A model generated the notes under the pieces. It was not told the origin of the DNA. It did no database searches and was given only the letters and a program-made list of their open reading frames with translations. Source: Heterostelium multicystogenum (taxonomy: Eukaryota > Evosea > Eumycetozoa > Acytosteliales > Acytosteliaceae). Taken from it: a DNA stretch of 64,000 bases. Made by a program: the position numbers and the translations under genes. Each line of letters begins with the position of its first letter. Position 1 is the first letter of the stretch. Below are positions 14,445-26,300 of the stretch, piece after piece. The stretch covers positions 1 through 64,000 of the forward strand of contig RCNN01000045.1 in the NCBI GenBank assembly GCA_003667245.1, written 5' to 3'.

Positions 14445-15333
14445 ATGCCATTGCCATTAGTCACCAGAAAATCCATCAGAGACAACCAAGAGCACTTGGA
14501 TTCAGCTGTCGAGTTGATCAAGAAGGTCACCGGTGCTGACTGGACTTTCGAAATCGATTTCGAAACCATCTTCTCCAAGATGCCAGAGGGTTCTGACTAC
14601 GTCAAGAATGATGCTGGTGATTTCTTCTACAAGAACGTTGCCAACAACATTGCCGATTGTGTCGAGAGAGCATGCAAGCAAGAAATGACCAAGGAAGCTT
14701 TGGTTGAGGCCAACTCCCAATGCAAAGTCATCATCAGAGTCAACGAAGACAAGAAGAACACCTCCTACTGAAATATATGTTTGAGTCTGGTTCATTGGTT
14801 GTCATTTTCAGAGCTCCACCATGCAACGTATGTACTCTTGGATTCATAGGAAAAATATTCAGAGATTAATTTTTTATTAGGTTTCTGATTTATGCTACTT
14901 CGATCTTGCTTCAATCATCCCATCCCCAGGTGCTTTGTCATTGAAAGCTAGATTAAACTTGAAGAACAACCAAGAGGCCATCCAAGAGCAATTGGAAAAG
15001 ATCAAGGAAGTCACCAAAGTCGACTGGTCATACGATGAAGAGGCCCTCGAGACTGTCTACACCACCATTGACAGCAACAAGGACTCCATTGGTGACATCT
15101 TCAAGGATATCATCACCAATGCTGCCAGTAACATCACCAAGAGATGTGCTGACGATATGGTTTTGGAAGCTTTCAACGAAGTTACCACCGCCGGTAGATT
15201 CATTTTGAGACACAACCCAAAGCAATCCAGCTATTGGGAATGGAAGTTTGAGAACCAAAGTTTGGTTGTCTCCTTCAAGTCGATTTGCAATATCAGTGAC
15301 AACTGTTACTACGACTTTGAAAAATTGTTGTAA
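14445..15333 (+). CDS. Tandem two-domain protein of unknown function, strongly codon biased
   Basis: Exon 1 (14445-14827) and exon 2 (14881-15333) encode about 278 residues. The protein is two diverged copies of a domain of about 139 residues. Each copy has an N-terminal KxxIRDNQEHL / LKNNQEAIQEQL helix, then VTGADWTFEID / VTKVDWSYDEE, a second helical block (NVANNIADCVERACKQEM / NAASNITKRCADDM), and a terminal beta segment with the pattern SYW.(5)E..SLVV.F(4-8)C. Exon 1 has one base missing near 14770; adding it restores SYWK and a total of 279 codons. Frequent ATC, AAC, AAG and GTC codons suggest high expression. I do not recognise the family. No signal peptide or membrane segment is present, so it is probably cytosolic. 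Confidence 0.8.
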
Positions 15334-15499
15334 ACTAGTAGATTTTTATAAAATAATAACGAACCAAATATATAAATATAATAAAAGATCATATATAATA
15401 TAAATACTATTTCTAATATATAAATATGGATGGTGTCAATCTTTATTAATATTACATTTGGTGATTTAGAATAATTGAACATTTGTTTTTTAGTTAAAT

Positions 15500-17606
15500 T
15501 TAGGTACTGGAATTAAGATTTGTAAGATTTACATTTGGATCCTTCTTCGCTGTCATACTAAGATATCTAAGATAGAAATACTTTCTTCTTGAATATAAGA
15601 CTACGCCTATTGCAATCAAAATGGCTCCTCCAACGAGTCCGCATATCAAGGCAATTTTCCATACTTCAAACTCTACTTTGCTACAAGAGCTATTATCTGT
15701 AGAGACCAGTGCTGAAAAATCTGGATCCAATTGGCATTCTTTACACTGTGGAAGATTGATTCCAATTAAAGCAATCTTTGATTCTGGGTCTGCACTAATT
15801 AATTCATTGTTTGAGTAGGTTTCTCGGCCATCAGAAATTGAATAGTCTAAGAAACGTCCATAGTAAATTACATTGTCTTTTACAATCATCAAAGATTTAA
15901 TAGAGCTCTGATCATCAGTATTAAATGGATCAATTTCATCACCACATCCAATCTTTTGATCTGGATTGTATCCTGTTGCGAAAACCACACGCAAGTAATT
16001 CAAACTTGAGGCAAATGCCCAATTCGACACATTTACTCCAAGCTTCACAGCGTTTGGTGGTAGGTTAAAGCTCTTGGATCCAAATGTAAATGTCCTTGCT
16101 TGAGATGAGAAAGATATTCTTGTTCTAACTTGGAGCTGTTGTTGCGCAGATGAGTTACTTAAAACCATATCATAGTCAATGGTGGTGAGTGAAGTGGAGT
16201 TGTCGACCGTTGTGTTTTTCCATGCATTTGGTTTTATCTCTAGCTCCAGTGATCCGTCGCCACGAATCTCCTGAATCGAAAATATTGAAAATTTAAAGAT
16301 GTATCCATTATACTCGATATTGGCGGATGGATCGGTGTAATTTGGTTTGAAAACACCATTACCATCGCTTTTTAAATTACATTTAGGACCATAGTACTGG
16401 TCATTGCAGTCACAAACTCCGGTAATCTCATTGCACTTTCCATTTCCACTGCATCCCTCATTCAGACATTTAGAGTAGTCATTATTGACTATGGTAAGCA
16501 GATTATGAGAAACAAAGCTATAACCATCAACGCTTACACTAACACTTGCTTTTCCAGGTTTGAGTTGAGAACTTGACAATGAGCAAATAATTTCAGAAGA
16601 GGAAATTTTAAGTATTTGGCATTGGACTGAAGAATTCAAGACTACTGAGGGAGCAGTAAGGTTGAGACCAAAGTTTCCAGAAAGGGTTAGATTTCCACCA
16701 TTCACTGTTAATTGACTGGCAGCAGTGACTAATGGGTACTTTAGAACAAAGTTGTTAATTGAAAATGGGTAGTCTGGTATTCCAATAGCACTTTTACTGA
16801 AAATTCTAACTTCATAAGAAGCTCCATTTTCAAGTTTCAAATTCGGAAGAATACATTGATAGGTACCAGTAGACAATGTATTATTGCATTGTATACCGTT
16901 TACAGATACAAAGTAAGTTGGTTTAGATTCAACATCGAAAACCTTTAGGATCAGAATAGAGGCACTCGTTGGATATTGTTTAATTTCACTCGATATAACA
17001 CTAGGTCGTCTGCATGCATATGGAGTAACCATTTCCACTTGATATTGGCAATAGGGGGAACTGTTTTCGTATACTTTCAATGTAGTTGTATTTAAACCAC
17101 AAGATAGATTGACTGTTGTGGTTCTTGTCTTTTTATTGGCACACGTAGGACCACTGGTTGCATTATAAAATACAGAGATTGCTGTAGTATTGGTTTTCCA
17201 CAAACCAGGTTCTTGACCGGTATTCAACCACGAATTGTCTATAAACTGACATGTTGATATACCAGTCTGTCCTAAATTGATTGAGCAATTATTACTTGTT
17301 CCACAAACTGTCCAGTAATAAATTGACTTTAAAATATATTAATATGGTCATTTCTAGTTGTAAGAATTAATGAATATGGTTAAACCTACAGGATAATTTA
17401 CAAAGGAAACTCCGGACATATTGTATGTTATACTAGTAGTAAATAAAAGACCCCTATTAGTCAAGATATAAAATATAATTCAAGAGATAAATATCATACT
17501 TGACCAAAGGAGAAAAATCAAAATAATCATATTTGCAAGTGGTTAAGCTATTTACAGAGGTAACAAAGAGTAATAGATATAATATATATTTGTGTAACAT
17601 ATACAT
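15500..17606 (-). CDS. MRH-TIG-EGF-ComC type I membrane protein
   Basis: Starts at 17606 with a signal peptide (MYMLHKYILYLLLFVTSVNS). Two introns are removed (near 17390-17515 and 17335-17395), then comes a mannose-6-phosphate-receptor-homology lectin-like region: CKYDYFDFSPL, YYWTVCG, CSINLGQTGISTCQ, TVNLSCG and the closing VEMVTPYAC. A TIG/IPT immunoglobulin-like segment follows (about 16450-16750), then an EGF module (CLNEGCSGNGKCNEITGVCDC). The ComC-type domain has KLGVNVSNWAFASSLNYLRVVFA and YYGRFLDYSISDGR. A transmembrane helix (IALICGLVGGAILIAIGVVLY) precedes a 25-residue cytoplasmic tail. The C-terminal half matches the three receptors at 30.5-43.5 kb, but here an MRH head replaces the leucine-rich head. 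It probably binds glycans or partner surface proteins in cell communication. The 575-codon exon is free of frame breaks. Confidence 0.85.
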
Positions 17607-18359
17607 TTTGTTGTATTGTATTTATGTGTTAATACTAAATTAATTTACACTATGGATGATTTTTCTACTTCTACTGATGAAATAATATGGAGTTGAAATT
17701 GAGGATTGTTACCAAAGTTTTCAGATTGAAAGAAGATTTTGGATATTGCACAGTAGTTGTATCATTGTATTTGGAATGATCGCAGTTTGATTTCATTTTG
17801 TCCATGGATTGTTTGTTGTCAAAGAGGAATCAGCCCTGAACGTGGTTGCAAATATGATGAACAATAATTTTGCCTAAATTAATAAGCATTCATCAAGTGC
17901 ATCGCCCACTCCTATCCTATGACTTTAATTCCTATTTACTAATTGTAAAAACACACAACATGTGACAGATTTTTATTCTTAAATCATGTTAAAATCAATA
18001 AAATTTATCAAGATGGAAATTTCTTTGCAAAACTTTGATTCAGATTTTTTGGGTGATTGATCAATACCCCATTATAGTAATACAATGTTGTCAAAGACAA
18101 TTTCCACTGAAGGTCTCCTATCAACTATTTTAATATCTTTTTTTTGATGTTTGTATTACAACACTCACTGTGTTGTTTGTAAATATTGTACTTTAATATA
18201 TTAAAGGAATGCTAAAAGAGAGATTATTCATTCTTGATGTTTATCTCAAGATCACATCATATAAAGATGATTCCCCTAGAATACTTTATTTGGGCTAAAT
18301 GATTTAATGGATTAGAAATGAAATTATGTTACAAAAATACTTCATAATGTATTTATTTT
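17607..18359. other. Intergenic region
   Basis: AT-rich DNA with no ORF above about 40 codons that looks coding. It holds the promoter of the MRH gene at its left. No RNA gene was recognised. Confidence 0.5.
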
Positions 18360-18665
18360 TCATTTATGGTGGTCAATTGTTAGAACGTAGGCATTATTGA
18401 TAAATTGAAGTTTGGCAGAGATATCGTGCTGTTTCTCAGACTTTCCTCCGACCTCTACCGTAAGAGAAGCCAACAGCACATTCTGGTTGAGCCATTTGTC
18501 GGCATTGCTAATGAAAATTGCGGGAATGAATTTGTAGATATCAATTGGTGGATATCTTTCAAGGATCTCTTTGCAAGCAACTCCGCTGATGACCAAAGGG
18601 TGGTGATAATGATCAGCAGCAATCAAATTTAAGGTATAATGTTTGTAACAAGTTGGTGTAGTCAT
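18360..18665 (-). CDS. Hypothetical 101-residue protein
   Basis: Intact ORF with an ATG at 18665 and a balanced amino-acid composition, unlike random AT-rich ORFs in this window. It includes YTLNLIAADHYHHPLVISG and LLASLTVEVGGKSEKQHDI. No signal peptide, membrane helix or known motif is present. The alternating hydrophobic pattern suggests a small alpha/beta fold. I do not recognise it. Confidence 0.55.
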   Translation of the reverse strand: MTTPTCYKHYTLNLIAADHYHHPLVISGVACKEILERYPPIDIYKFIPAIFISNADKWLNQNVLLASLTVEVGGKSEKQHDISAKLQFINNAYVLTIDHHK

Positions 18666-19258
18666 TTTAAAATATTAATAAAAAAAGATTTAAATAATAT
18701 GTTTAAGAAAACAAAAATAGGAATGTCAATTTGATTTAAAAATGATATGTAGTACTACTATTTTTATAACTAATGTATTTGTTTATTCATTTTACAATTG
18801 TAAAAACTTTTTGACTTAATGTAACCCATATATAACCTCCTGAAATATTAAATTCAAATAAATTTATAGATTGACGAATAATCTACCGACAAAAATGGTT
18901 CGCATAATTATTATCTATCTATCTTTAGTTAATTAATTAATTTCATTTCATTTCATCATTCAATTGGATTGATTACCAATATATTTATCTGAGTGAATGA
19001 ATCAATTAAACTAAACTTTTTATTTTGATTTTATGAAACTGAAGTTTAAAATTGTGGCAGTTTTTAATTGATTGAAATGGCGCACTTTTTAAATTCATCC
19101 ACTTTTAAATTAGAATATTATTTCCCACATGTTTATTGTAGGTTGCATTCTCAAAGTTGTTAATATTTGCCTATTATATATATATATATCGTCTATATAT
19201 CACACATTGGAAAAAAGATAATCAAACTTAGAGATCTATTCTATTTTTAATCTAAAAA
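18666..19258. other. Divergent promoter region
   Basis: Spacer between the minus-strand 101-residue ORF and plus-strand APC7. AT-rich with a TA-repeat near 19175-19190. No further feature was seen. Confidence 0.5.
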
Positions 19259-21416
19259 ATGTTACCTCCAATCAGTGTAGATTTAATGATATCTAATATG
19301 AAGATGCTATTAGATGCAAAGCAATATTCATCAGCAGAATTACTTGTAATCTATCATGACCATTTCAATTGGTCGATTTTGAGAACACTCACTCAAATCA
19401 TATAATTATATAGACTATAGGAACTGGAAATAAATTAATTTTAGATAATCTTTTGTTTTTTGTTAATCTTTAATAGGGAAATTTCATTGTTTCACTGCCG
19501 ACACTATGCAAATCCAATAATAATATAAGTAGCATCACCTCCTATTATACTTCATTGGTTATGTTTGCCGATGCTATTTCCGCGCAGCTTCAATATGCAC
19601 GGGCAATTAAATATTATAAAGCAGCGTTGGATCTGGTTAACAAGGCATTGACAATGTCTGCTGCTGGACCCACCTCGCTGTTCAGCAACCAGTCTATCAA
19701 ACAGCCAATCTCACAAAGCCAAGCCGCAAATACAGCCACTCTCAAGCAGCAGGAATATGACATCCGATATAAAATGGCGGTCTGCCAGATCAATCTCAAA
19801 AAATTCAACCTTGCCGTTAGTTATGTATGTGTGCAATTTTTCATCGACTAGCTCTAGAGCAGCAATGCCAAGTTGCTAACATCTTTCTATTCTTTTAGTT
19901 GGAATCGATTCCAACATCAAGTCGAACATTGGCTGTACATTTAACATTGGCAAGATTATACAGAGACTCTGGAAATGTAATGAGAGATAAAACAAAAGAT
20001 GCTATATTTTGTTTTAAAGAGGCACTTAGATTGTGTCCTCTTTGTATAGAAGCATATAATGCATTGAAGGAGCTAGGTGAGGAACCAGAGGTGTTTCTTC
20101 ATCAGCTTCTTGCCAAGCAATCCACCATCAACGCCAACATAGATTCAACATGGATACCTGCATTGGCTCAGTCACAAATAGAACTTAAAAGAAATCAACC
20201 CCAAAGTATGTTTTTCTATTCATTAGTTGAGTGTCAGCTTGCTAATTTAGATTGCTTTATCGATAGAATCATTATATTTATTAAAGCGATTGGAGTCACG
20301 GTTCAGTGGCAACCTCTATTTGTTGGAAAAGTTGGCTATCTCATATTTGAACAATGATGAACCATCAATTATCAATACGATGAACACTTTCCACAAGTTG
20401 AGAACCATTGATCCATTTTATGTTGGATCCATGGATGTATATTGTTCATTACTTAAAAGAAGACAGTTGGTACTTGAGCTTAATAAGTATGTATTAATAA
20501 TTAATACTCGATTTCCTTCGGGATGGATAACTTATATATTTTTTGGAACATTCAATACAGAGTCTGTTCAGATTTAGTTAATAATAATCCAAATTCTGTT
20601 GAAAGTTGGACATCGGTTGCATTGTATCACTCTCTCAAGGAGAATAATGAAAAAGCATTGGAAAACGTCGATCGTGCACTAAGTATCAAGGAAAGTCATG
20701 CTTATGCACATGCTTTGAAAGGAGATATTTTCATGTCTTTGGAAGAGCCAAAAGAGGCATTGCCCTCCCTGGAACGTGCATTTGCACTGTCGAAAACCAT
20801 TTTCAATGCACGTGAGTTGGTACGTTGTCATCTCTTCTTGAATCAGCTGAGCGAAGCTTTAAATGTAGCTCGTACAATCCACAGAATGAGTCCAGACTAT
20901 TCCAAATCGAAGGCATTGGTTGGTATGGTTTTGGCGAATCAGCCAGAGGAACGTGATAAAGCCAGGGCAATCTTAAATGAAGCACTCACCATCTCACCTC
21001 ATTGTATTGACTCTGTTCTGACCATGAGTAAACTCAACCTTGTAGAAGGAAAAACCCAAGATGCCATTGACTTGTAAGTGGAACTTTCATAATGAAACAT
21101 TATCAGACATACTCACAAGCTAATTACATCATTTAGATTGCAGAAACAGTTGGACTATCAAGAAACAGATTTAATGCATACCGAGATGGCAACTATTTAT
21201 ATGTCTAAAGAAATGTATGACGATGCTATGAAGCACCTAAATGCTGCATTGGAAATCAATCCACAATACGAAGCTGCAAGAAATGGTTTACATAGATTGG
21301 ATTTAATACTCAAAGGATTCGACCCCGATCAAATGGAAGAAAGTGTAGAAGAAGAAGAAGAAGAAATGGAATTGCGGGATGAGGAAGAAGAAGATAATCA
21401 AGAAGACTGGAGTTAA
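19259..21416 (+). CDS. anapc7: Anaphase-promoting complex subunit 7 (TPR protein)
   Basis: APC7 is a tetratricopeptide subunit of the APC/C ubiquitin ligase that helps bind activators and drives mitotic exit. The gene starts MLPPISVDLMISNMKMLLDA and has about six exons. TPR-like helical pairs run through most of the protein, for example YARAIKYYKAALDLVNKAL, AIFCFKEALRLCPLCIEAYN, ALENVDRALSIKESHAYAH, and the last pair DAMKHLNAALEINPQYEAA. The C terminus is acidic (EEEEEEMELRDEEEEDNQED). Introns visible with GT-AG ends include ones beginning near 19349, 19820, 20205, 20490 and 21073. The exon before 20205 reads correctly only if one C of the run 20199-20202 is extra. Confidence 0.82.
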
Positions 21417-21456
21417 TAAATACATTTTAAAATATATAGAATATAGATTGTGTATT

Positions 21457-23207
21457 TTATTTATTTTTTGCTTTGTAAGCCATAATGTTTTCATAGAGCT
21501 GTTCTGTGCTGTTTATGAATCCTCCTCGACCATCTGATATGCACAAATAGGTGGTATCACTTATTCTTCTTAGTCGGAATGGGTAGACTACTACGGTTTG
21601 TACTTCTAAAGGTAGCTCTTCGAGTGAATTGTTTTTAAAGTAATCTAAATCCACATTGAGCTCTAAACTGGTCTGAATAGTTTCCGATGGTATGAAGGCA
21701 TAAAAATCAAGGTATATATCTTTAACTTTTAGATAGGTAAGTGTTGCTGGAAGTGAATGTTCCTGAAATATTGCTATATTGGGATCAGAAGCCATCCATA
21801 TGAATTTTTTTAGATAAGGTGGGAGTACTCCTGGTTCCAATCTATACTTATAAGCATAGCCAAGGGTTAGTGAAGTGATTGATTCTGGCAAGATATCTCG
21901 CTCGATCTTTGGACCGAGTGAATAGCTTAATGATTTCTACAGTGTCTGGAATAGAGCCAGAGACAAGTGGATTGCTAGATTTGAGAGTAATACTAAGTGA
22001 AGTAACCCCATGTGGAATTACGCCAGGCTCATAAGCATGATTATAAGATCCAAGAGTTAAAATTTTGACACTTGATGGAATACTACAACTGTCCACTTGA
22101 AGTTAGAAAGAGAAGAAGTATCTAACGAGGTTATAGATGGCGGGAATGTGTTTGGAGCAATTTCTCTACCACCCAGACTCATAGACACAAAGGACAAAGA
22201 TTGGACGGATGTTGGTAATACTGGAGATGATCGAATCTAAATCCACCAACATCGACAAGTCGATTGAAGCTAGTGAATGATGAAAAAATCGTATGTAGGA
22301 GTTTTCTGAAGGTGCCACCTGTATATATTGGAAATAAAGGTACTCCAGAGATTTTGGAATGTATTGCATATTTCTTTGGAACAAATCTAGAGTTATAGTT
22401 AGACTATTTAGATTTGAATGTAGTGAGCCACTAACAAAAATTACTGCTGTAGCCATTGGGAATAATGAGAGTCTTTAGCGATTTTGGAAGAAGGTTTTCT
22501 CGAAATTGCTGATTGTTGTCACCGGTCATTGTAAGTGCTTCCAAGCCCTCGTGGAACATACCATCATTGAAAACATCTTGCACTTGGGCACAGATGGTTA
22601 AATACTTCAATGACTTTGGCAAACTATCAATGACAATCTTGTTATTATTATTTCCAATGTAAAGTGATACAATATTTGAAGTTGAAACGGCTTTCGGTAT
22701 CGAAGTGAAAACCATCTCCACAAATTGAAATGGTATTAACATTAGATGGAATAGAAAAATCTAAATTATCCTCTAGTAGTTATTTTTGTGGTGTAAGTAA
22801 TCCTTGAGAGTAAATGATTGATGGTATATCATTTCATACATACTGAAACGTTCTATGATATTGTAAATTGAAAGATCACTTTTTGTTGGGCTGCTATCAT
22901 AATAGAGAATCATTCTGCTGGGTAGTGTCAATCCATTTTCCACAAACTGATTATATTGAGATGCAAATGATTTCATAGAGGTTTCCGATCTTACTTTCTC
23001 CCTCACATAGTTTGTATAGACATCGTAATTGAACACCAGATACTCATCTCTATTTTCATAGAATCTCTTGCAAGTAAGACTGAAGCATAACAAATCGAGA
23101 ATCGAGAACTTATAATCTATTGACAGGATACTAGATTTCAACAAATGAAATGGTAGACTTTTGATACCACTTTCCGTAGTGCCACATTCTTCATTTATTT
23201 CATCCAT
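21457..23207 (-). CDS. F-box-like / FNIP-repeat protein (several apparent frameshifts)
   Basis: Starts at ATG 23207 (MDEINEECG) with an F-box-like N terminus (LPFHLLKSSILS...LLCFSLTCKRFYENRDEYL). FNIP repeats follow, a dictyostelid-expanded leucine-rich family with the pattern P-SLxxLxLGxxYN/F-x3-GxIPxxVTSL; here SIPSSVKILTLGSYNHAYEPGVIPHGVTSL is spread over adjacent lines of reading. The repeats are split over five frames, with shifts near 22765, 22700, 22435 (one T too many), 22185, 22100 and 21890. Each is a single base. Either the gene is decaying, which is common in FNIP families, or the sequence has indels as in neighbouring housekeeping genes. F-box/FNIP proteins are likely adaptors in ubiquitin ligases; the target is unknown. 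Confidence 0.72.
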
Positions 23208-23385
23208 CTTTAAATACAAATAAATATCTGTTGATTAAAAAACTAAACAATACTTTTTTTGTGATCCAAATAATCATCAAAATTTAGTGTATTTTACACC
23301 CTGTTAAATTAATTAATTCGAGATATTGGTTTAAAAATAACTTAAAAAAAGTGGTCTTGATCAAATTTTATTGGTAAAAAATCTT

Positions 23386-26300
23386 TTAAATCTTCTGAGA
23401 AGGAGTGGCTTTATGGTTGTTGGAATGTAATGATGGTTGCTTTGTTGGTTGGTTTTGCTTATCGATTGTTCCACTTAAGGAACCCAAACGAATTAAAATA
23501 TCTCTTAATGCTATTCTTACATCTTTGCTGTCATTCAACAATAGCTGAATCATTAGATCATAAAATATACTCATGTTTCTCATGAACTTATCATCGCTGA
23601 ACTGTGACAGTGACTTGAGTATCTTTATCATTGTGTCTGTTTGCACAATGGTCTCGTTCTGGTTCTTAATATACAACTCTGTTAATTCTCTGAATAAGCT
23701 ATAGATTCGGAAGGTTAGAGATATGGCTGATTTGATAAGCAAATTTTATGACTTACTTTACTAATCTATGCTCAGAATGTAATGTTCTTGTTGTAGCATC
23801 GATACATTGCTCGGTATATAATACAATAAGGAGATTTAAATAACCGGTGATTGTATTCTGTTGTAGGATCTTTAGTACAGTGCCAATTCTAGTTATCAGA
23901 GGATGGAGTTTCTCATCTTTGAAAACACTGAGACAAAATTGATATGAGATTTCAAGACAGTCACCCAAACACAAGAGTTGGGATGTATTCAGGAACTCAT
24001 AGTGTGAGAATGCAATGTCGTTGATTGCCTGTACCATTTGGAGCTGAACTGAGCACTTTGATTGAATTTGTTTGAGTGCATCTAGTTGTGGTGCGCCACC
24101 AACACTGGTAGTTCGTGCATGTTGTTTCTTAATATTGATCAATGTTGGAATAGTTGGAGTTGAATATGATCTACTATGGTGTGTGGTTGTGCTATGACCT
24201 TGATTGTTATTGTTTGGCGAAGTTTGGTGGTCATCGTTTCTCACTGACATTACTACTATTCTCAACTGACTCATTATTATTTTGCTTATGCTCCTCGGGT
24301 GACGAGGATTGCATGTTTTCGGTTGAGTGGACTCTGGAGATCGGAGGAGTCAGAGAGAGTGGTGTGGTTGGAAGCGATGTTGATTGTCGGAGTTGAATCT
24401 GTTCTGAAGTTTGATTGCTGTTATTGACATAGGGGGTACCATTCAGTACAGGTGAAATTGGTGCTGAGATAGGCTTTACGTTGAGTGTTTGAGTATTCAA
24501 TGATTTGACACTGCCATTGAGACCATTTTGATTCTGCTTGGTAGGAGTACCAGGGGGTTGTAACTCATTGATAGTAGAAATAGGAGCTGTAGTAATTACA
24601 GTAGGATTAACTGTCAACAACAATGAGGAAGATTGGTTGAAGATCTCGACAGGAGTGTTTGATTGGAAGATCTTGAGGAATTGATGACAAACATTTGACC
24701 ATTGGACATCAGAAAACTTGTTTCCATTCAGTGTAACTAGTTGGATCAAGGAAAGTTCCTGCAGTTTTGGCAAGAATTTCATTGTCTTGAAGGATACAAC
24801 AAACAAAGAGATCGAGCATATCATCGAGTAGGAAGCAAATGATATCGATAAAGTTGATAAACATTTCAGTAAGTGATTTGAATGCACGATCTCCAGTATG
24901 TATCAACCACTTGGTATCCTCAAGAATTGTTTCTGGAGCACCTTTGGAATATCCAAACATTGTCGAAAATTGGTAGTAAAAATCCACGGAATATTAATTC
25001 CCATAGCTTGGGGGAGAATGTGGATCCAAAGAGTGCGAGCACTCTAAAGAGTGTGTCCAAAGCATAACTACGCAGTTCGCTGTCTTCGTGAGAGATAACA
25101 CGGGCAAGACCTGTCAAAAGTGGGAACCACAGGGAAATATGTTGTTCAGAGTCAGTGAACAAAGTAGAGTTGCTACCATTAGCTCCCTCCTCACGAGACA
25201 ACTGACAAACACGTCCGTTAGCAAGTTGTACACCACAGTAGCTCAGAATGTCAATGGCCTTGAGTGACAAATCCTTGTGACGTGAGTTTGCGTATGTGGA
25301 CAAACAATTTACATAGTCGATAAAGAATGTTTCTGTGATATAAGTGAAAATCACGGATAAGCTCGTCAACAAAGTCAAAAGCTTGTGCAGCAATCTGTGG
25401 CTCTGCAAATGAACTTAGTGTAAAAATGGTGAAAATAGGTTTCCATCCAGACTTTATCATTGCATTACGTCCGTTTGTCAGTTGGAAAATACACTTGAGA
25501 ATGAGTTCTCTTACATCTGGGTGATTGTTGGCTGAGAAGATGAGTTCAAGAGGACGAAGGAAATCCTTTTGTGATGAATCCTTGTTGGCCTCTTCAAGAT
25601 CGAGAAACTTTTGTGCAAGTTGTTTCAATGAATCAATGACCAACGAAGAAATATTAGACGTTCTCTGGTTGTGATCCGATCTTTGTCAGGTGATCAGAGA
25701 CCAATTGCCATATCAGCTTGATACGACTTTGATTGTAAATCGCAACTTCGACAAGTTTCAACAATGAAAAAGTGGATGGATTGGTGTAGAACGAATTTCT
25801 TCAAAGGAGATCTGAGTCAATGCCTCAACAAAAAAGACGATTGCACTGTCATTCAAGCTGCTGCTGTTTACATAGAGATGGTTGGCCATGTCCAGATCTT
25901 TGGTGATCATATCGATAGTGATACCCTCTGCAATGATTGGAGTTGATCTCTGAGACGACTTCAACTGGAAAGAAATCGGCCAGTGCTCATTGTCCTCTTG
26001 AATTTCTCAGACTCTGGATTGGGGTTGTTGACCCCAAGATAATTAATTCTGAGACGCTCCAATTGTGAAATAGACTTTAGGACTGGGTGCCATGATTTTT
26101 GAAGATAGTTGCCATCGATTTCTTGCAATTTGAATCATCTTTTCGAGTGACTCTATGTTCTTTGGCTTCAACTCTTTGATTTTATCGAAAATAGTAAAGT
26201 TTGCCAAAGAGGAAACAAAGGCTTCCTTCTCAATAGACATGGACAGAAGTGAGGTGATATTGATTGCACACTTGAAACCTTTCAAGACAAACCAATTGTG

